DNA of 64,000 nt from Synechococcus sp. CC9902. GTDB taxonomy: Bacteria > Cyanobacteriota > Cyanobacteriia > PCC-6307 > Cyanobiaceae. The notes beneath the pieces were generated by a model. It saw only the letters and a list, made by a program, of their open reading frames with translations, was not told the DNA's origin and searched no databases. Below are positions 1 to 11,683 of this stretch, piece after piece; the first letter of the stretch is position 1; every line of letters begins with the position of its first letter. The stretch lies in assembly GCF_000012505.1 (NCBI RefSeq), contig NC_007513.1, forward strand, positions 2,108,001-2,172,000, given 5' to 3'. The position numbers and the translations under genes are program-made.

Positions 1-1
1 C

Positions 2-955
2 GACGCCACATTCCGAAGCTGCGCTGATCTACAGGAGCTCTTTCAGCCCGTTTCCCCCGACCTGAGCGCCCTTCAATTGAGCGAGGGCCCGTTAAAAGGT
101 CGACTGCAAATCCTCAACCTCGGTTCATTTCGTCTCACCTTGCTTGAGACCAACCAAGCAATGTTTCTGAGTGGCACGAGGCGGCCCCTGCCATGCACCA
201 TTGCTATTCCCCTAAGCGACCCACAATCTGCTGACCCCATACGCGCCCAGGGAGTCGACATGCCATGGCCTGGACTAATGGGATACAACCATCAATTGCG
301 TGACTTTGATCTACGACTGGCAGCGAACACCCCATTGGCTTCAGTGATTATTTCAAAGGAGCACTTACATGAGCGCCATCAACAACGCAAAGCTGGGGAC
401 CTCCCTCTGGAGCGCTGGGAACGCAGCAATCAACTGGAACTCTGCGAACCAATTCGCACACAACTACGCACACAACTGGGCGACATAGTTGACAACCAAA
501 GCAGCAGACATATGAATAAAGCAACCGATCAACTGATCGACACTATTTTTCAGGCATTTCAAAGTCTAAATGCACGCACATTGCCAATTGCCAAGCGGCA
601 AACACGCCATGCCGCAGCGATCGAACTCCTGCACTGGTGCTCTAATAATCCATCCAAAAATCTCACCATCACAGAGCTCAGTGACGTGCTCTATCAATCC
701 CGAACATCCTTGTTCAACGGATGCCAGGATCATTTCGGACGGACGCCAACAGAACTACAACGGTGCATTCGACTTGATCTCGTACGCCAGCTTTTGCTGA
801 ATCCAAAGCGCAGCGATGCTTTGAAGTTGAAGGGCGTCGGGGCGATCGCAACTCACATGGGCTTTACCAGCCGCAGCCATTTCGCCCGCCGCTACAAGCA
901 GCAATACAACGAGCTCCCGCAAAACACCTTGAGCCAAGGCAGCACCTGCGGATAA
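2..955 (+). CDS. AraC-family transcriptional regulator, 5' end outside window
   Basis: The reading frame is open to the left edge of the window, so the true start lies upstream and about 317 residues are visible. The C-terminal ~110 residues have the two helix-turn-helix segments of AraC/XylS regulators: a first helix region around '[28 protein letters not shown]' split over two helices, then '[23 protein letters not shown]', the usual 'GF.S.SHF.R.FK' signature. The N-terminal part matches no ligand domain I can name. It ends 7 bp before mnmG on the same strand, but that is likely chance proximity. Target genes are unknown. Confidence 0.85.
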   Translation, partial: DATFRSCADLQELFQPVSPDLSALQLSEGPLKGRLQILNLGSFRLTLLETNQAMFLSGTRRPLPCTIAIPLSDPQSADPIRAQGVDMPWPGLMGYNHQLRDFDLRLAANTPLASVIISKEHLHERHQQRKAGDLPLERWERSNQLELCEPIRTQLRTQLGDIVDNQSSRHMNKATDQLIDTIFQAFQSLNARTLPIAKRQTRHAAAIELLHWCSNNPSKNLTITELSDVLYQSRTSLFNGCQDHFGRTPTELQRCIRLDLVRQLLLNPKRSDALKLKGVGAIATHMGFTSRSHFARRYKQQYNELPQNTLSQGSTCG

Positions 956-962
956 TGAAGGC

Positions 963-2888
963 ATGAGCTTCACTGCCGCCCCCACTGAATCCTTCGATGT
1001 GATCGTCGTTGGCGGTGGCCATGCCGGATGTGAGGCGGCCATCACCACGGCACGCCTGGGCTTGAACACTGCTTTGTTCAGCCTCAATCTCGACCGCATC
1101 GCTTGGCAGCCCTGCAACCCTGCCGTCGGTGGACCCGCCAAAAGCCAGCTAGTGCATGAAGTGGATGCCCTTGGGGGCGTGATCGGCCGCCTCGCCGATG
1201 CCACCGCAATTCAAAAGCGCACTCTGAATGCCAGCCGCGGCCCCGCCGTCTGGGCCCTACGCGCACAAACCGATAAGCGGTTGTACTCCAGACAAATGCT
1301 GCAACTTCTGCAGCACACGCCCAACCTGGCGCTCCGTGAAGCGATGGTGACCGGCCTCGAGGTGGAAGGAGAAGAGGAGCAACAACGCATCCAGGGCGTT
1401 CGGACCTACTTCGGAAGTGTGTATGCCGCCCAAGCCGTTGTGCTCACCGCCGGCACCTTTCTCGGTGGCCGCATCTGGGTGGGGCATCAATCGATGGCCG
1501 CAGGCCGTGCCGGGGAACAGGCTGCAGAGGGGCTCACTGAAACCCTGCAAGGCCTCGGCTTCCACACCGATCGCCTCAAAACGGGTACTCCTGCCCGGGT
1601 GGACCGGCGCAGCATTGCCCTCGATCAACTGGAGGAGCAGCCCAGCGATGCCGCCGACCGCTTCTTCTCCTTTGATCCCGCCGCCTGGGTGAGCGGTGAA
1701 CAGATGAGCTGCCACATCACCAGAACAACGGCAGAAACGCACCAGCTCATCCGCGACAACCTTCATCTCACTGCCATCTACGGCGGAGTGATCGACAGCA
1801 AGGGCCCCCGCTACTGCCCCTCGATCGAAGACAAAATCGTTCGCTTTGCCGACAAAGAGAGCCATCAGATCTTCCTTGAGCCGGAAGGGCGCGACACACC
1901 TGAGATCTATGTGCAGGGCTTCTCCACCGGCCTACCGGAGCCGATCCAATTGCAATTGCTGCGCAGCCTGCCCGGCCTCGAACAAGCGGTGATGCTGCGG
2001 CCCGCCTACTCCGTTGATTACGACTACCTACCCGCCACCCAACTCAAACCATCCCTCGAAACGAAACGGGTGAGTGGGCTCTTCAGCGCCGGCCAGCTCA
2101 ACGGCACTACCGGTTACGAGGAAGCCGCGGCCCAGGGCCTGGTGGCGGGGCTCAACGCCGCCCGCTTAATCGGTGAGCAAGACCCCGTCTACTTCCCCCG
2201 AGAGGGCAGCTACATCGGAACAATGATCGACGATCTGGTGAGCCAAGACCTGCGTGAGCCCTACCGCGTGCTCACCAGTCGAAGTGAATACCGCCTGATC
2301 TTGCGGGGCGACAACGCCGACCGGCGGCTCACCCCGCTGGGTCGTGACCTCGGACTGATCGACGACCGGCGTTGGCAATTGTTTGAGGAGAAACTCCAAG
2401 CGATGGATGCTGAGAAAAAACGGCTGGAATCCACACGGCTCAAGGTGAGTGATCCCATCGCACCAACCGTGGAGGAAGAAACCGGTGCACCAATCAAGGG
2501 TTCGATCACCCTGGCGGACCTACTCCGCCGCCCAGCGATGCATGCCGCCGATCTCGTGCGCCATGGCCTCGCTGATGGCGACCTGCCGCTTCCCGTACGA
2601 GAAGGCGCAGAGATCGACATCAAATACAGCGGTTATCTCCAGCGGCAGCAACAACAAATCGACCAGGTAAAGCGCCAAAGCCAACGCAAACTTCCAAGCG
2701 ATTTGAACTACACCAACATCGGAACCCTCTCCAATGAGGCCCGCGAAAAGCTCAGCGCCATTCAGCCGACCACCCTCGGCCAGGCCAATCGCATTCCGGG
2801 CGTCAGCCAAGCCGACATCACCGCCCTCTTGATGTGGCTGGAACTTCAAAAGCGCCAGCCCCTCGCCCCCACCACGCAAGCTCGATAG
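963..2888 (+). CDS. mnmG: tRNA uridine-5-carboxymethylaminomethyl modification enzyme MnmG (GidA)
   Basis: FAD-dependent enzyme that, with the GTPase MnmE, modifies the wobble uridine (U34) of certain tRNAs in the cytoplasm. The FAD-binding GGGHAG motif is at residues 17-22. Further family blocks follow, such as '[12 protein letters not shown]', '[11 protein letters not shown]', 'KTGTPARVD' and '[12 protein letters not shown]', and the C-terminal helical tail contains 'YSGYLQRQ'. At 641 residues it has the normal family length. It starts with ATG 7 bp after the AraC-family gene. No mnmE is seen in this window. Confidence 0.97.
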   Translation: MSFTAAPTESFDVIVVGGGHAGCEAAITTARLGLNTALFSLNLDRIAWQPCNPAVGGPAKSQLVHEVDALGGVIGRLADATAIQKRTLNASRGPAVWALRAQTDKRLYSRQMLQLLQHTPNLALREAMVTGLEVEGEEEQQRIQGVRTYFGSVYAAQAVVLTAGTFLGGRIWVGHQSMAAGRAGEQAAEGLTETLQGLGFHTDRLKTGTPARVDRRSIALDQLEEQPSDAADRFFSFDPAAWVSGEQMSCHITRTTAETHQLIRDNLHLTAIYGGVIDSKGPRYCPSIEDKIVRFADKESHQIFLEPEGRDTPEIYVQGFSTGLPEPIQLQLLRSLPGLEQAVMLRPAYSVDYDYLPATQLKPSLETKRVSGLFSAGQLNGTTGYEEAAAQGLVAGLNAARLIGEQDPVYFPREGSYIGTMIDDLVSQDLREPYRVLTSRSEYRLILRGDNADRRLTPLGRDLGLIDDRRWQLFEEKLQAMDAEKKRLESTRLKVSDPIAPTVEEETGAPIKGSITLADLLRRPAMHAADLVRHGLADGDLPLPVREGAEIDIKYSGYLQRQQQQIDQVKRQSQRKLPSDLNYTNIGTLSNEAREKLSAIQPTTLGQANRIPGVSQADITALLMWLELQKRQPLAPTTQAR

Positions 2889-2969
2889 CTTTGGGGTCCT
2901 CAAAGTTCTGCTTTGGCCGCTCGCCATCCCACATCCCACGCCTATTGGACACTGCGTGCGGAGCAGGTG

Positions 2970-3611
2970 ATGGGTCGCGTTTTCGATAACCCATCAAGAT
3001 CAACGCACCAAAATTTCCCGAGCAATCGCCACCTCGTGCCCGTGGAGGTTGCCGTCCACGAACCCATCCAGCCCCTGCCACATCCGATAACTACTCAGGT
3101 GGCACCTCAAGCTGCACCGCATGTGGCAGCGCAAGGCTCGCGATGGCAAACACCCCTCCTAACTGGCATTGCCGTAGCTGGATTGATGAGCAGCGGATGG
3201 CTGCTCTTTGATCTACAACGCTCCGCTCGCACACTCGAGCGAGAACGCAACGTGGCACTGATCGAACGGCTGCGCACCACCGAAAAAGCCATTCCTCCAA
3301 CACCTGAGCCAGCGACAGTCGATCGCCTGGAGCCGCTCACCCTGCCCATCCAATCCCTGCCGATGCCACCTATTGGCCTCGCACCCTCTGAGAGCACACC
3401 GATCGCGCCGCTCCCCGTGCTTACCGGAGTAATGCAAAGCCCGGGTGGGCGCAGTTCCGCCATCTTCCAAATCAACAATGCTTCGGTTTCCGCCGAAATT
3501 GGCGAGAGCCTGGGAAGCAGTGGCTGGACACTGGCATCCGTCGGAGCGTCGAGCGCCGTGATTCGCAACAACGGACAAGAGCGCACGCTGTCGGTGGGAG
3601 GCGTGTTCTGA
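2970..3611 (+). CDS. Conserved-type hypothetical protein with one membrane segment
   Basis: About 213 residues with no family I can name. I chose the ATG at 2970 because GGAG lies 7 bp upstream; an in-frame TTG at 2913 would add 19 residues. The visible architecture is a proline-rich N-terminus (about 1-58), a single hydrophobic segment at about 61-80 ('GIAVAGLMSSGWLLF'), a charged linker, a long Pro-rich stretch, and a compact C-terminal region (about 150-213) rich in Gly, Ser and Val that resembles small beta domains of secretion/pilus accessory proteins. That resemblance is inference. It sits between mnmG and the chorismate lyase-like gene. Confidence 0.7.
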   Translation: MGRVFDNPSRSTHQNFPSNRHLVPVEVAVHEPIQPLPHPITTQVAPQAAPHVAAQGSRWQTPLLTGIAVAGLMSSGWLLFDLQRSARTLERERNVALIERLRTTEKAIPPTPEPATVDRLEPLTLPIQSLPMPPIGLAPSESTPIAPLPVLTGVMQSPGGRSSAIFQINNASVSAEIGESLGSSGWTLASVGASSAVIRNNGQERTLSVGGVF

Positions 3612-3625
3612 ACACACCATCCCAA

Positions 3626-4207
3626 TTGCTTGCATCACCTCGTCACCTTTGGCAAGCACCCGCAGCCACCGTTCTGGCCGGGGATGGACCACGGCAGCTG
3701 CCTGGCCCATGGCGGCTGATGCTGCTGGGGGATGGCAGCCCAACACGCCATCTCCGCTTGCTCACTGGTGAGCCCGTCGCCATCGACCTCATCGCGATGG
3801 AAGCCGAACAAGGCGACCATCCCGGCGCTCCTGCAGAGGTGCAGGAATTGCAAGCGCCTCTCCTACGCCGCCAGGTTTGGCTCACCTGCGGCGGTACACC
3901 GCTGGCTTGGGCTGAAAGTTGGTGGAATCAAGCTGAAGCGGAACTGCACCTCCAAGACCGCAATCAGCCAATCTGGAAAAGCCTCACCCAGGGACGATCC
4001 GAACTCTTTCGTGAGGTCGATGGTCTTGCCCTCGTTGAAGCGGATTGGCTGGACGAAACCTTTGGCTATCGCGGACCCTTTTGGAGTCGCCACTACCGCT
4101 TCTTTCGAAGTGGAACAGCGCTCACGGTGATCCGAGAAGTGTTTAGCCCGCAGCTTGAAACATGGCTGGGCTCCACCCTGCGCCAAGAACTTCAAAGGAG
4201 TTCATGA
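3626..4207 (+). CDS. Chorismate lyase-like protein (DUF98/Ycf21 type)
   Basis: Probable chorismate pyruvate-lyase, which converts chorismate to 4-hydroxybenzoate plus pyruvate as the first step of cyanobacterial plastoquinone synthesis. Blocks seen: 'PWRLMLLGDGSPTRHLRLLTG' (split around residues 28-48), 'LRRQVWLTCGGTPLAWAESWW' in the middle and 'GPFWSRHYRFFRSGTALTVIREVFSP' near the end, all matching the UbiC/DUF98 layout. At 193 residues the length is normal. The start is uncertain: the listed start is TTG and no good ATG lies nearby. An intrinsic terminator follows directly. Confidence 0.75.
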   Translation: MLASPRHLWQAPAATVLAGDGPRQLPGPWRLMLLGDGSPTRHLRLLTGEPVAIDLIAMEAEQGDHPGAPAEVQELQAPLLRRQVWLTCGGTPLAWAESWWNQAEAELHLQDRNQPIWKSLTQGRSELFREVDGLALVEADWLDETFGYRGPFWSRHYRFFRSGTALTVIREVFSPQLETWLGSTLRQELQRSS

Positions 4208-4239
4208 ACAAATCTCCCGTTATGTAGGGATTTGTTTTT
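4208..4239 (+). terminator. Intrinsic terminator after the chorismate lyase-like gene
   Basis: An inverted repeat (4208-4218 against 4227-4235, one bulged T, 8-nt loop) is followed by a run of five T. It begins one base after the stop codon and so separates this gene from the next one downstream. Confidence 0.7.
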
Positions 4240-4297
4240 CACAACTTGCAGCTTTAGAGGTGATGAACACCATTGGCAAAGTTTGTTTCACCGTGCC

Positions 4298-4756
4298 ATG
4301 GGGAACAGCACAACCTGGATCAGCCTCAACGACCTGGGGCGTTTTTATGGGATCTCCGCCATTCATTGCGGAAAGATCCTGCATCAACACGGCTGGCGTG
4401 ATCGCCGCGGCCAGCCCAGCGACGACGCCATCAATGCTCAGGCCGCCAGACATCTTGGCCCCCATGGCCAAACGCAAAGCGTTGTTTGGAACCAAGCACT
4501 CTGCAGGGAGTTATTCGAAACCAAGGGGCTTCAGCCCGTGAGCCTCAGTCGTCAGATTGATCAATGGAGCCAATTTCTGGAAGCCATGCAATCGGGCTCC
4601 CCTTCCATTGCCTCCACAGCAGATCAAATGGCTGAAGACATGCCAAGCGAGCTGGTCGACGGCGTAAACCAACAACTCGCGGAACGGGGGTGCTCCTTTC
4701 GGGTTCCCCCCCACTCCCCATCAGGCGAGACGAAGGGCCTCAGCTTGTTGGGCTGA
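4298..4756 (+). CDS. Hypothetical cyanobacterial protein
   Basis: About 152 residues, not recognised. The ATG at 4298 is preferred over an in-frame ATG at 4232, which would lie inside the terminator of the previous gene. The N-terminal part ('WISLNDLGRFYGISAIHCGKIL') reads like a small helix-turn-helix or SAP-like domain placed before an alpha-helical region; this is only an impression. The last 36 bp overlap the 3' end of the convergent DUF1269 gene. Confidence 0.6.
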   Translation: MGNSTTWISLNDLGRFYGISAIHCGKILHQHGWRDRRGQPSDDAINAQAARHLGPHGQTQSVVWNQALCRELFETKGLQPVSLSRQIDQWSQFLEAMQSGSPSIASTADQMAEDMPSELVDGVNQQLAERGCSFRVPPHSPSGETKGLSLLG

Positions 4757-5242
4757 TGTTTTGATCAGTTCCCGCAATTTGTCCTCATCGACATGGCTGA
4801 GGCTGGTCTTGACCAGCCGGGCATGGGGAGCATGACTGCGCAAACTTTCCACCACACGGTCAGGGGTTCCCTCACGCACAAGTAGTGCCAGAGCAGCACT
4901 GCCCTTCGGCAAGGTTTCACCCAGTTCTTTTAGGAACTGATCATTGATGCCGATATCGCTCAATGCACCTGATGCCGCTCCGGCACCAGCCCCCACAGCC
5001 AAGCCCACCAACGGGTTGAGGAACAGCAAGCCAATCAACATCCCCCAAAAACTGCCGCTCGCCGCCCCTGCTGCTGCAAGGTTGATCGCTTGTTTCAAAT
5101 GAACATGGCCATCCTCGCCATGTTCCAAAACACAGGCGTCTTCAAGCGCGATCAAGTGCTGCTGCTGGATCGTGACCAACTCTCGACGAACCTGTTCGGC
5201 TTCCTCCACGTTGGGGAAACCGATCACAATCAAATCGCTCAT
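4721..5242 (-). CDS. DUF1269-family membrane-associated protein
   Basis: 173 residues. It starts 'MSDLIVIGFPNVEEAEQVRRELV', a small alpha/beta opening with a helical EAE segment, then has a Gly/Ala-rich hydrophobic hairpin (about residues 53-92: 'AAAGAASGSFWGMLIGLLFLN' and 'LVGLAVGAGAGAASGAL') and a C-terminal alpha/beta part with 'LPKGSAALALLV'. This order is typical of DUF1269, whose function is not established. A second ATG three bases upstream (5245) is equally possible. Its 3' end overlaps the convergent neighbour by 36 bp. Confidence 0.85.
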   Translation of the reverse strand: MSDLIVIGFPNVEEAEQVRRELVTIQQQHLIALEDACVLEHGEDGHVHLKQAINLAAAGAASGSFWGMLIGLLFLNPLVGLAVGAGAGAASGALSDIGINDQFLKELGETLPKGSAALALLVREGTPDRVVESLRSHAPHARLVKTSLSHVDEDKLRELIKTSAQQAEALRLA

Positions 5243-5289
5243 CAAGGCGCGTTGAACTGCCTCAAGCTTGGCAACGCCAAGGAGCGATG

Positions 5290-5790
5290 TCAGGCTCTGC
5301 GACGACTCGAACGGGGCAAACCCCTCCGGGGGGAAGGTGGCTGATCTTGCGGCTCCCCTTGTGGAGAAGACCGCTGAGCCGGATCGCGCTGCCAGCGCTG
5401 GACCTGAAACAGGTCGTCATCGGGCCAGTCGTCAGGTGCTGAAGACTCTGCAACCGAAGGGGCTGCTGTTGGGGGTGGCTGGAACGCTGCAGACGGTGTC
5501 GACCGTTGACGCGACCGACGCGAAATGGCCTGCAGCGGTTGTTTCCGACGGGCCTTGGGCTCAGCGCTCTCCTGCCATGGCTCCCTCCAATCGTCGTCCT
5601 CTTCCAACAACCAATCCACCTTGTCTCCGACCCAACGTCCAACCGAATCGAGGTCTAGACCTGGACGACGTTGCCCCGGACGACGTCCGGCCACTCCATC
5701 AACAAGCTGACGTCCGGTTTCAAGCCACTGATCCAAACGGCGATCACGAGATTCTCGAGACCGCTCCAGACGTTCGTAACGCTCCTCCAT
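5290..5790 (-). CDS. Hypothetical Arg/Pro-rich protein
   Basis: 166 residues without a recognised family. The first ~70 residues are charged and helical, with heavy Arg/Glu content and a 'VGRWVGDKVDWLLEEDDDW' acidic patch. The remainder is low-complexity Pro, Ser, Gln and Arg, so probably disordered. It lies 9 bp after a 31-residue small ORF, itself 9 bp after sprT, all on the minus strand, which supports an operon and supports the reading as real. Function unknown. Confidence 0.6.
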   Translation of the reverse strand: MEERYERLERSRESRDRRLDQWLETGRQLVDGVAGRRPGQRRPGLDLDSVGRWVGDKVDWLLEEDDDWREPWQESAEPKARRKQPLQAISRRSRQRSTPSAAFQPPPTAAPSVAESSAPDDWPDDDLFQVQRWQRDPAQRSSPQGEPQDQPPSPRRGLPRSSRRRA

Positions 5791-5799
5791 ACCGCGAGA

Positions 5800-5895
5800 T
5801 TAACGACGCCTGCGGCGCAGCCAATGCTCCCGGCGGAGTCCGATCAACGCAATCGCAACGCCACTGCACTCAAGAGTGAGCCAAAAAACGTCCAT
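5800..5895 (-). CDS. 31-residue single-span membrane peptide between sprT-like gene and hypothetical
   Basis: An ATG at 5895 opens a 31-codon frame: a hydrophobic segment (residues 2-22, 'DVFWLTLECSGVAIALIGL') followed by a very basic tail ending in five arginines. It fits exactly between two same-strand genes with 9-bp gaps on each side, and GGGG sits 7 bp before the ATG. The positive-inside tail suggests an inner-membrane peptide with its C-terminus in the cytoplasm. No homology can be claimed. Confidence 0.5.
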   Translation of the reverse strand: MDVFWLTLECSGVAIALIGLRREHWLRRRRR

Positions 5896-5904
5896 TCAGC
5901 CCCA

Positions 5905-6468
5905 TCACTCCACAGGCTCATAGTGCAACAAACAACTGGGATGCCAACGCCCCCCGTGATGCTGATTGCAACACGATCGGCAGGCCGCATGACGGGTGCG
6001 GCGGCGGCAAGGGGTCCGTCGCTTGCAGCTGGCACAAACCGCCATCCACCGCGGCGGCCGGACCGGGATCGGGTAGTTGTGACGCACGCTCACCTGAAAG
6101 CGGCTCTGCGCAGCATTGATCGCTGCCATTTGAGCCCGAAACAAGGGGCCATGGCTTTCGCGGCGGCGCTGCACCAAATCCACCCAGGCATGAATCATTT
6201 CATGGCACAACGTGCTTTCCGTGGCCTCCTGTGGCAACGGCTCCAGCACGGGCCGAGATAACACGATTTCACTTCCACGCCCCTCTCCAACCCCTGGTCC
6301 CCGCCGGTAATAGCCAGCGGTGCGGCTCATGCGGCCATCACTCCAACGCACCGCCGTCAGAGGCTGTCCGGCACGAACAAGAACACCCGAAAAGTGCTCA
6401 CGGTTCAACCGATGAAAAAGGGGCAGCAAGGGCTGCAGTGGCACGGGGGAGATCCGAATTCGCGCCAT
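5905..6468 (-). CDS. SprT-like zinc metalloprotease-fold protein
   Basis: 187 residues. It has the HExxH metal site at His89-Glu90-His93 ('CHEMIHAW'), preceded by a SprT-like region, with the following 'ESHGPLFRAQM' supplying the third ligand region. The C-terminus carries a cysteine-rich zinc ribbon ('CASCKRR' and later 'CRSCC'). SprT-family proteins in other organisms act on DNA-bound proteins; the role in cyanobacteria is not established. It is divergent from the gene at 6513, with a 44-bp gap. Confidence 0.88.
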   Translation of the reverse strand: MARIRISPVPLQPLLPLFHRLNREHFSGVLVRAGQPLTAVRWSDGRMSRTAGYYRRGPGVGEGRGSEIVLSRPVLEPLPQEATESTLCHEMIHAWVDLVQRRRESHGPLFRAQMAAINAAQSRFQVSVRHNYPIPVRPPRWMAVCASCKRRTPCRRRTRHAACRSCCNQHHGGRWHPSCLLHYEPVE

Positions 6469-6512
6469 CCTGCCGCGGTCAGTCAGACTCAGCCGTGCTT
6501 TGAAGGGTGGTC

Positions 6513-8970
<2,458 letters not shown>

Positions 8971-8984
8971 GCGTTTCATTGGGA

Positions 8985-10100
8985 ATGCAAAGTCTTTTGA
9001 GTGACGTCCTCAACAACCTCTCGGGTGAATGGAGACTCAACCTCGAAACTCAAGTTCCGCGAAATGATGTTTATCGAAGCCGCATTGCATCGTCAAAACC
9101 ATCGCTTGGTTTTTTCCTACTGCTGATCTGTTCAGCCGTGATTGCCACGTTGGGACTGATCTCAAACAGCACTGCTGTCGTGATCGGCGCGATGATTGTT
9201 GCCCCCTTGATGGATCCAATTCTGAGCCTGGCTTTTGGCCTCGCCATTTCAGACCAAAGGCTGATCAAACGTTCAGCGATCACCGTCGCAATCGGCGTCA
9301 TCACCGTTGTCGGTACAGCCACTCTTTTTGCCTGGCTTCTCGATGCCAGTGAAGTGAACCGTGAGATTTACAGCCGCACAGCACCGAACTTGATCGATCT
9401 GGGGATTGCCGTTGCGGCAGCGATCGCCGGAGCATTCACCCTGACCCGTGATCGACTGTCGAATTCGATTGCCGGTGTCGCCATTGCTGTTGCCTTAGTT
9501 CCCCCTCTTTGTGTCTGTGGAATCGGGTTGAGCATGGGTCCGGAGGTGATCGCGGTGTTTGGGCGAGGGAGCGTGGCTGGCCTCAGCAATCAGGTTTCAG
9601 AGGGATCATTTTTATTATTTCTGGCCAACTTGATCGGCATCACAGTTGCCAGCCTGATGGTGTTTTTAGTGCAACGCTATGGCTCCATTCGTCGCAGCTG
9701 GCGCAACCTATTAGTTTGGCTCGGCTTACTTGGATTGTTGTGCATCCCATTAGCTTCAGCCCTGCAAGACTTCAGCGTGCGTCAAAGCCTTGACGCCCAA
9801 TTCTCAAACTTCAAAGCAGGTCGAATCAAACAATTTAAGGTGACAAAAAACAACCCTTACATATGGCAAAAAGTAAAATTGCTCTACAGCAATGTACGGG
9901 TTGCTGACAATGATGCGACTGTGGAGCTTGTGCTGAATGCTCAAGAAGGATTACTAACACCAGCTGTGATCAATGATCTCCAGCAGCGCATTGTCACCCG
10001 CTCTAAAAAGGAACATGGCATCGATGACATCAGCATCAACATCAGCGTGATTCCCAATCAAGTTTTTAAATACAACTTCTCGGAAGTCGAATCACCATGA
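8985..10100 (+). CDS. DUF389 / TIGR00341-family integral membrane protein
   Basis: About 371 residues from the ATG at 8985 (a TTG at 8979 is possible). The hallmark block 'LGLISNSTAVVIGAMIVAPLMDPI' is near residue 55-80, followed by several membrane helices, a second conserved region 'AGVAIAVALVPPLCVCGIGL' and a C-terminal soluble domain of about 110 residues. The family is widespread and uncharacterised. Its TGA overlaps the ATG of a 59-residue ORF, so the two are probably translationally coupled. Confidence 0.9.
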   Translation: MQSLLSDVLNNLSGEWRLNLETQVPRNDVYRSRIASSKPSLGFFLLLICSAVIATLGLISNSTAVVIGAMIVAPLMDPILSLAFGLAISDQRLIKRSAITVAIGVITVVGTATLFAWLLDASEVNREIYSRTAPNLIDLGIAVAAAIAGAFTLTRDRLSNSIAGVAIAVALVPPLCVCGIGLSMGPEVIAVFGRGSVAGLSNQVSEGSFLLFLANLIGITVASLMVFLVQRYGSIRRSWRNLLVWLGLLGLLCIPLASALQDFSVRQSLDAQFSNFKAGRIKQFKVTKNNPYIWQKVKLLYSNVRVADNDATVELVLNAQEGLLTPAVINDLQQRIVTRSKKEHGIDDISINISVIPNQVFKYNFSEVESP

Positions 10101-10276
10101 ATGAATTCAAGGTCGATCAATGGATCAAAACCGATTGTGGTCGGGCCAAATATGCCGATCTCTCGAGCCGTCGTGGGCTGGCAGCGAAGCTCCGCCTGGG
10201 TTGGTTTGTCTTAATCGCGTCGCTACGGGATTGGTCTCTTCCCAACCCTGATGCTCCCCCCGCTCCCAAGGATTAG
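10097..10276 (+). CDS. 59-residue small protein coupled to the DUF389 gene
   Basis: The ATG at 10097 overlaps the TGA of the DUF389 gene (ATGA), and the frame runs 59 codons to a TAG at 10274. The peptide starts 'MNEFKVDQWIKTDCGRAKYA', has a short hydrophobic patch ('LGWFVLIASL', about 34-43), and ends in a proline-rich tail. Its stop overlaps the stop of the convergent TVP38-like gene by 4 bp. The overlap at both ends fits a compact real gene. No family recognised. Confidence 0.6.
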   Translation: MNEFKVDQWIKTDCGRAKYADLSSRRGLAAKLRLGWFVLIASLRDWSLPNPDAPPAPKD

Positions 10277-10893
10277 AGGTCTGCTTCTTGGTCGGCCAAG
10301 GCCTTCCGAGCGGCACGACCCGCGAGCCAAACCACGGCCAGAGTGGCAAGCACGCCAACAATTCGCAGAACCCAAGCACCTGGAGACGTTTCTCCAGCTA
10401 ACACCTCACCGAATCGGGCCGCGTCGCCCGCCAAAGCGCCAAGCGCGCAAAACAACACGGTGCCGGGCAGGATCGCAACCAATCCAATGGTGTAGTCCCG
10501 CAAGCTCACATCACTGAGGCCATAGGCCAGGTTCAACAAGGAGAAGGGAAACGCCGGCGACAAGCGGGTGAGCATCACCAATTTGAGCCCCTCGCGACTC
10601 ACCCCTTTTTCAATCGCCTGAAGCTTGGGAAAGCGCTCCAGACGAGCACTCGTCCAATCCCGTAACCAATGGCGACCGATGAGGAAGGCAGCTTCTGCCC
10701 CCAAACAGGCGCCAATGAACACAATCAAGCTTCCCCACCAGGTGCCGTACAGCACCCCCGCCAGCATGGAGGCCCAAATCCCTGGGAGGAGCAGCGTCAC
10801 CCAAAGGGCATAAACCGGAATAAACACCACTGCTCCCAAGGGAGAGCGCAGGAACGGCAAAACCAGATCCAGCCAATGGGACCAATCAGGCAT
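10273..10893 (-). CDS. TVP38/TMEM64 (DedA-like, SNARE-associated) membrane protein
   Basis: 206 residues from the ATG at 10893. Multiple hydrophobic helices surround the family core 'LPGIWASMLAGVLYGTWWGSLIVFIGACLGAEAAFLIGR' (about 35-75) and the conserved later block 'RLSPAFPFSLLNLAYGLSDVSLRDYTIG'. Family members are implicated in membrane homeostasis and lipid transport, mostly by inference. The start lies 1 bp from the end of the upstream ABC permease gene, so it forms the last gene of the ABC operon on the minus strand. Confidence 0.88.
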   Translation of the reverse strand: MPDWSHWLDLVLPFLRSPLGAVVFIPVYALWVTLLLPGIWASMLAGVLYGTWWGSLIVFIGACLGAEAAFLIGRHWLRDWTSARLERFPKLQAIEKGVSREGLKLVMLTRLSPAFPFSLLNLAYGLSDVSLRDYTIGLVAILPGTVLFCALGALAGDAARFGEVLAGETSPGAWVLRIVGVLATLAVVWLAGRAARKALADQEADL

Positions 10894-10894
10894 C

Positions 10895-11683
10895 TCAACT
10901 CGAGGCAGAGGTGTAGTGACGCAAAGCAAACAACCAGAACGCCCTCGCCGAAACGAAGAAGCCACAGGCGAGAGCCAAACCCAACAACAGCATCGGTGCT
11001 GCAACACGACCCAGCAACAGCTCCGCCGGAACCGTGGTGAGAAAGGCCACTGGCAACACAAACGTGAACAGCAACCGCAGCGTGGCTGGATAGGCACTGA
11101 GTGGATATCGCCCCGCAGCCAACACGGCCCGTAGCACCTCTGTGGCGTTCCAGGTTTTGACAAACCAAATGCTGGTGGCGGCGATCAGGAACCACAGGGA
11201 GTACAAGATCACGCCCCCGGCCAGCACCATCACCAACACGGTCAGCAGTGCAGGCAGGCTGAGCACCACCCCTGCCTGGAGGCTGCCCCAGATCAGGAGC
11301 GCCAGCCCCAGGCCAATCTCCGGGAGCCCCGCCGGAGAGAGCGTGCGCAACGAGAGCCAGAACTGGCTATCGATCGGCTTGAGCAGTACGAAATCCAGGG
11401 TGCCCTCGCGCACATGGGTGACGATCGCGCCGAGGTTTGGGCGCAGCCAGGTGGTGGCCATGCCGTCAAACACGGTGTAGAGACCCTGCACCATCAGGGC
11501 CTGGGCCCAGCTCCAGCCCCCAAGGGTCTGATCGGGGCCATAGAACAACGAGAGCAAAAACAGACTGCCGCTGAGGCTCATGGCCACCGCCAGCAGCTCA
11601 ATCAGCACATTGGCTTGATACTCCAACTGCACCGCGACGGCCGTGCCCCAGAAACGCCGCAATGTTTGCCAGTACCGCCGCAT
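10895..11683 (-). CDS. ABC-2 type transporter permease (second of pair)
   Basis: 262 residues from the ATG at 11683, whose A is also the last base of the upstream gene's TGA. About six membrane helices are visible, with the family's long 'ALMVQGLYTVFDGMATTWLRPNLG' stretch and 'VREGTLDFVLLKPIDSQFW', typical of the DUF990-like ABC-2 permeases found in paired form. With the next two genes it forms a complete heterodimeric exporter. The substrate is unknown. Confidence 0.85.
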   Translation of the reverse strand: MRRYWQTLRRFWGTAVAVQLEYQANVLIELLAVAMSLSGSLFLLSLFYGPDQTLGGWSWAQALMVQGLYTVFDGMATTWLRPNLGAIVTHVREGTLDFVLLKPIDSQFWLSLRTLSPAGLPEIGLGLALLIWGSLQAGVVLSLPALLTVLVMVLAGGVILYSLWFLIAATSIWFVKTWNATEVLRAVLAAGRYPLSAYPATLRLLFTFVLPVAFLTTVPAELLLGRVAAPMLLLGLALACGFFVSARAFWLFALRHYTSASS

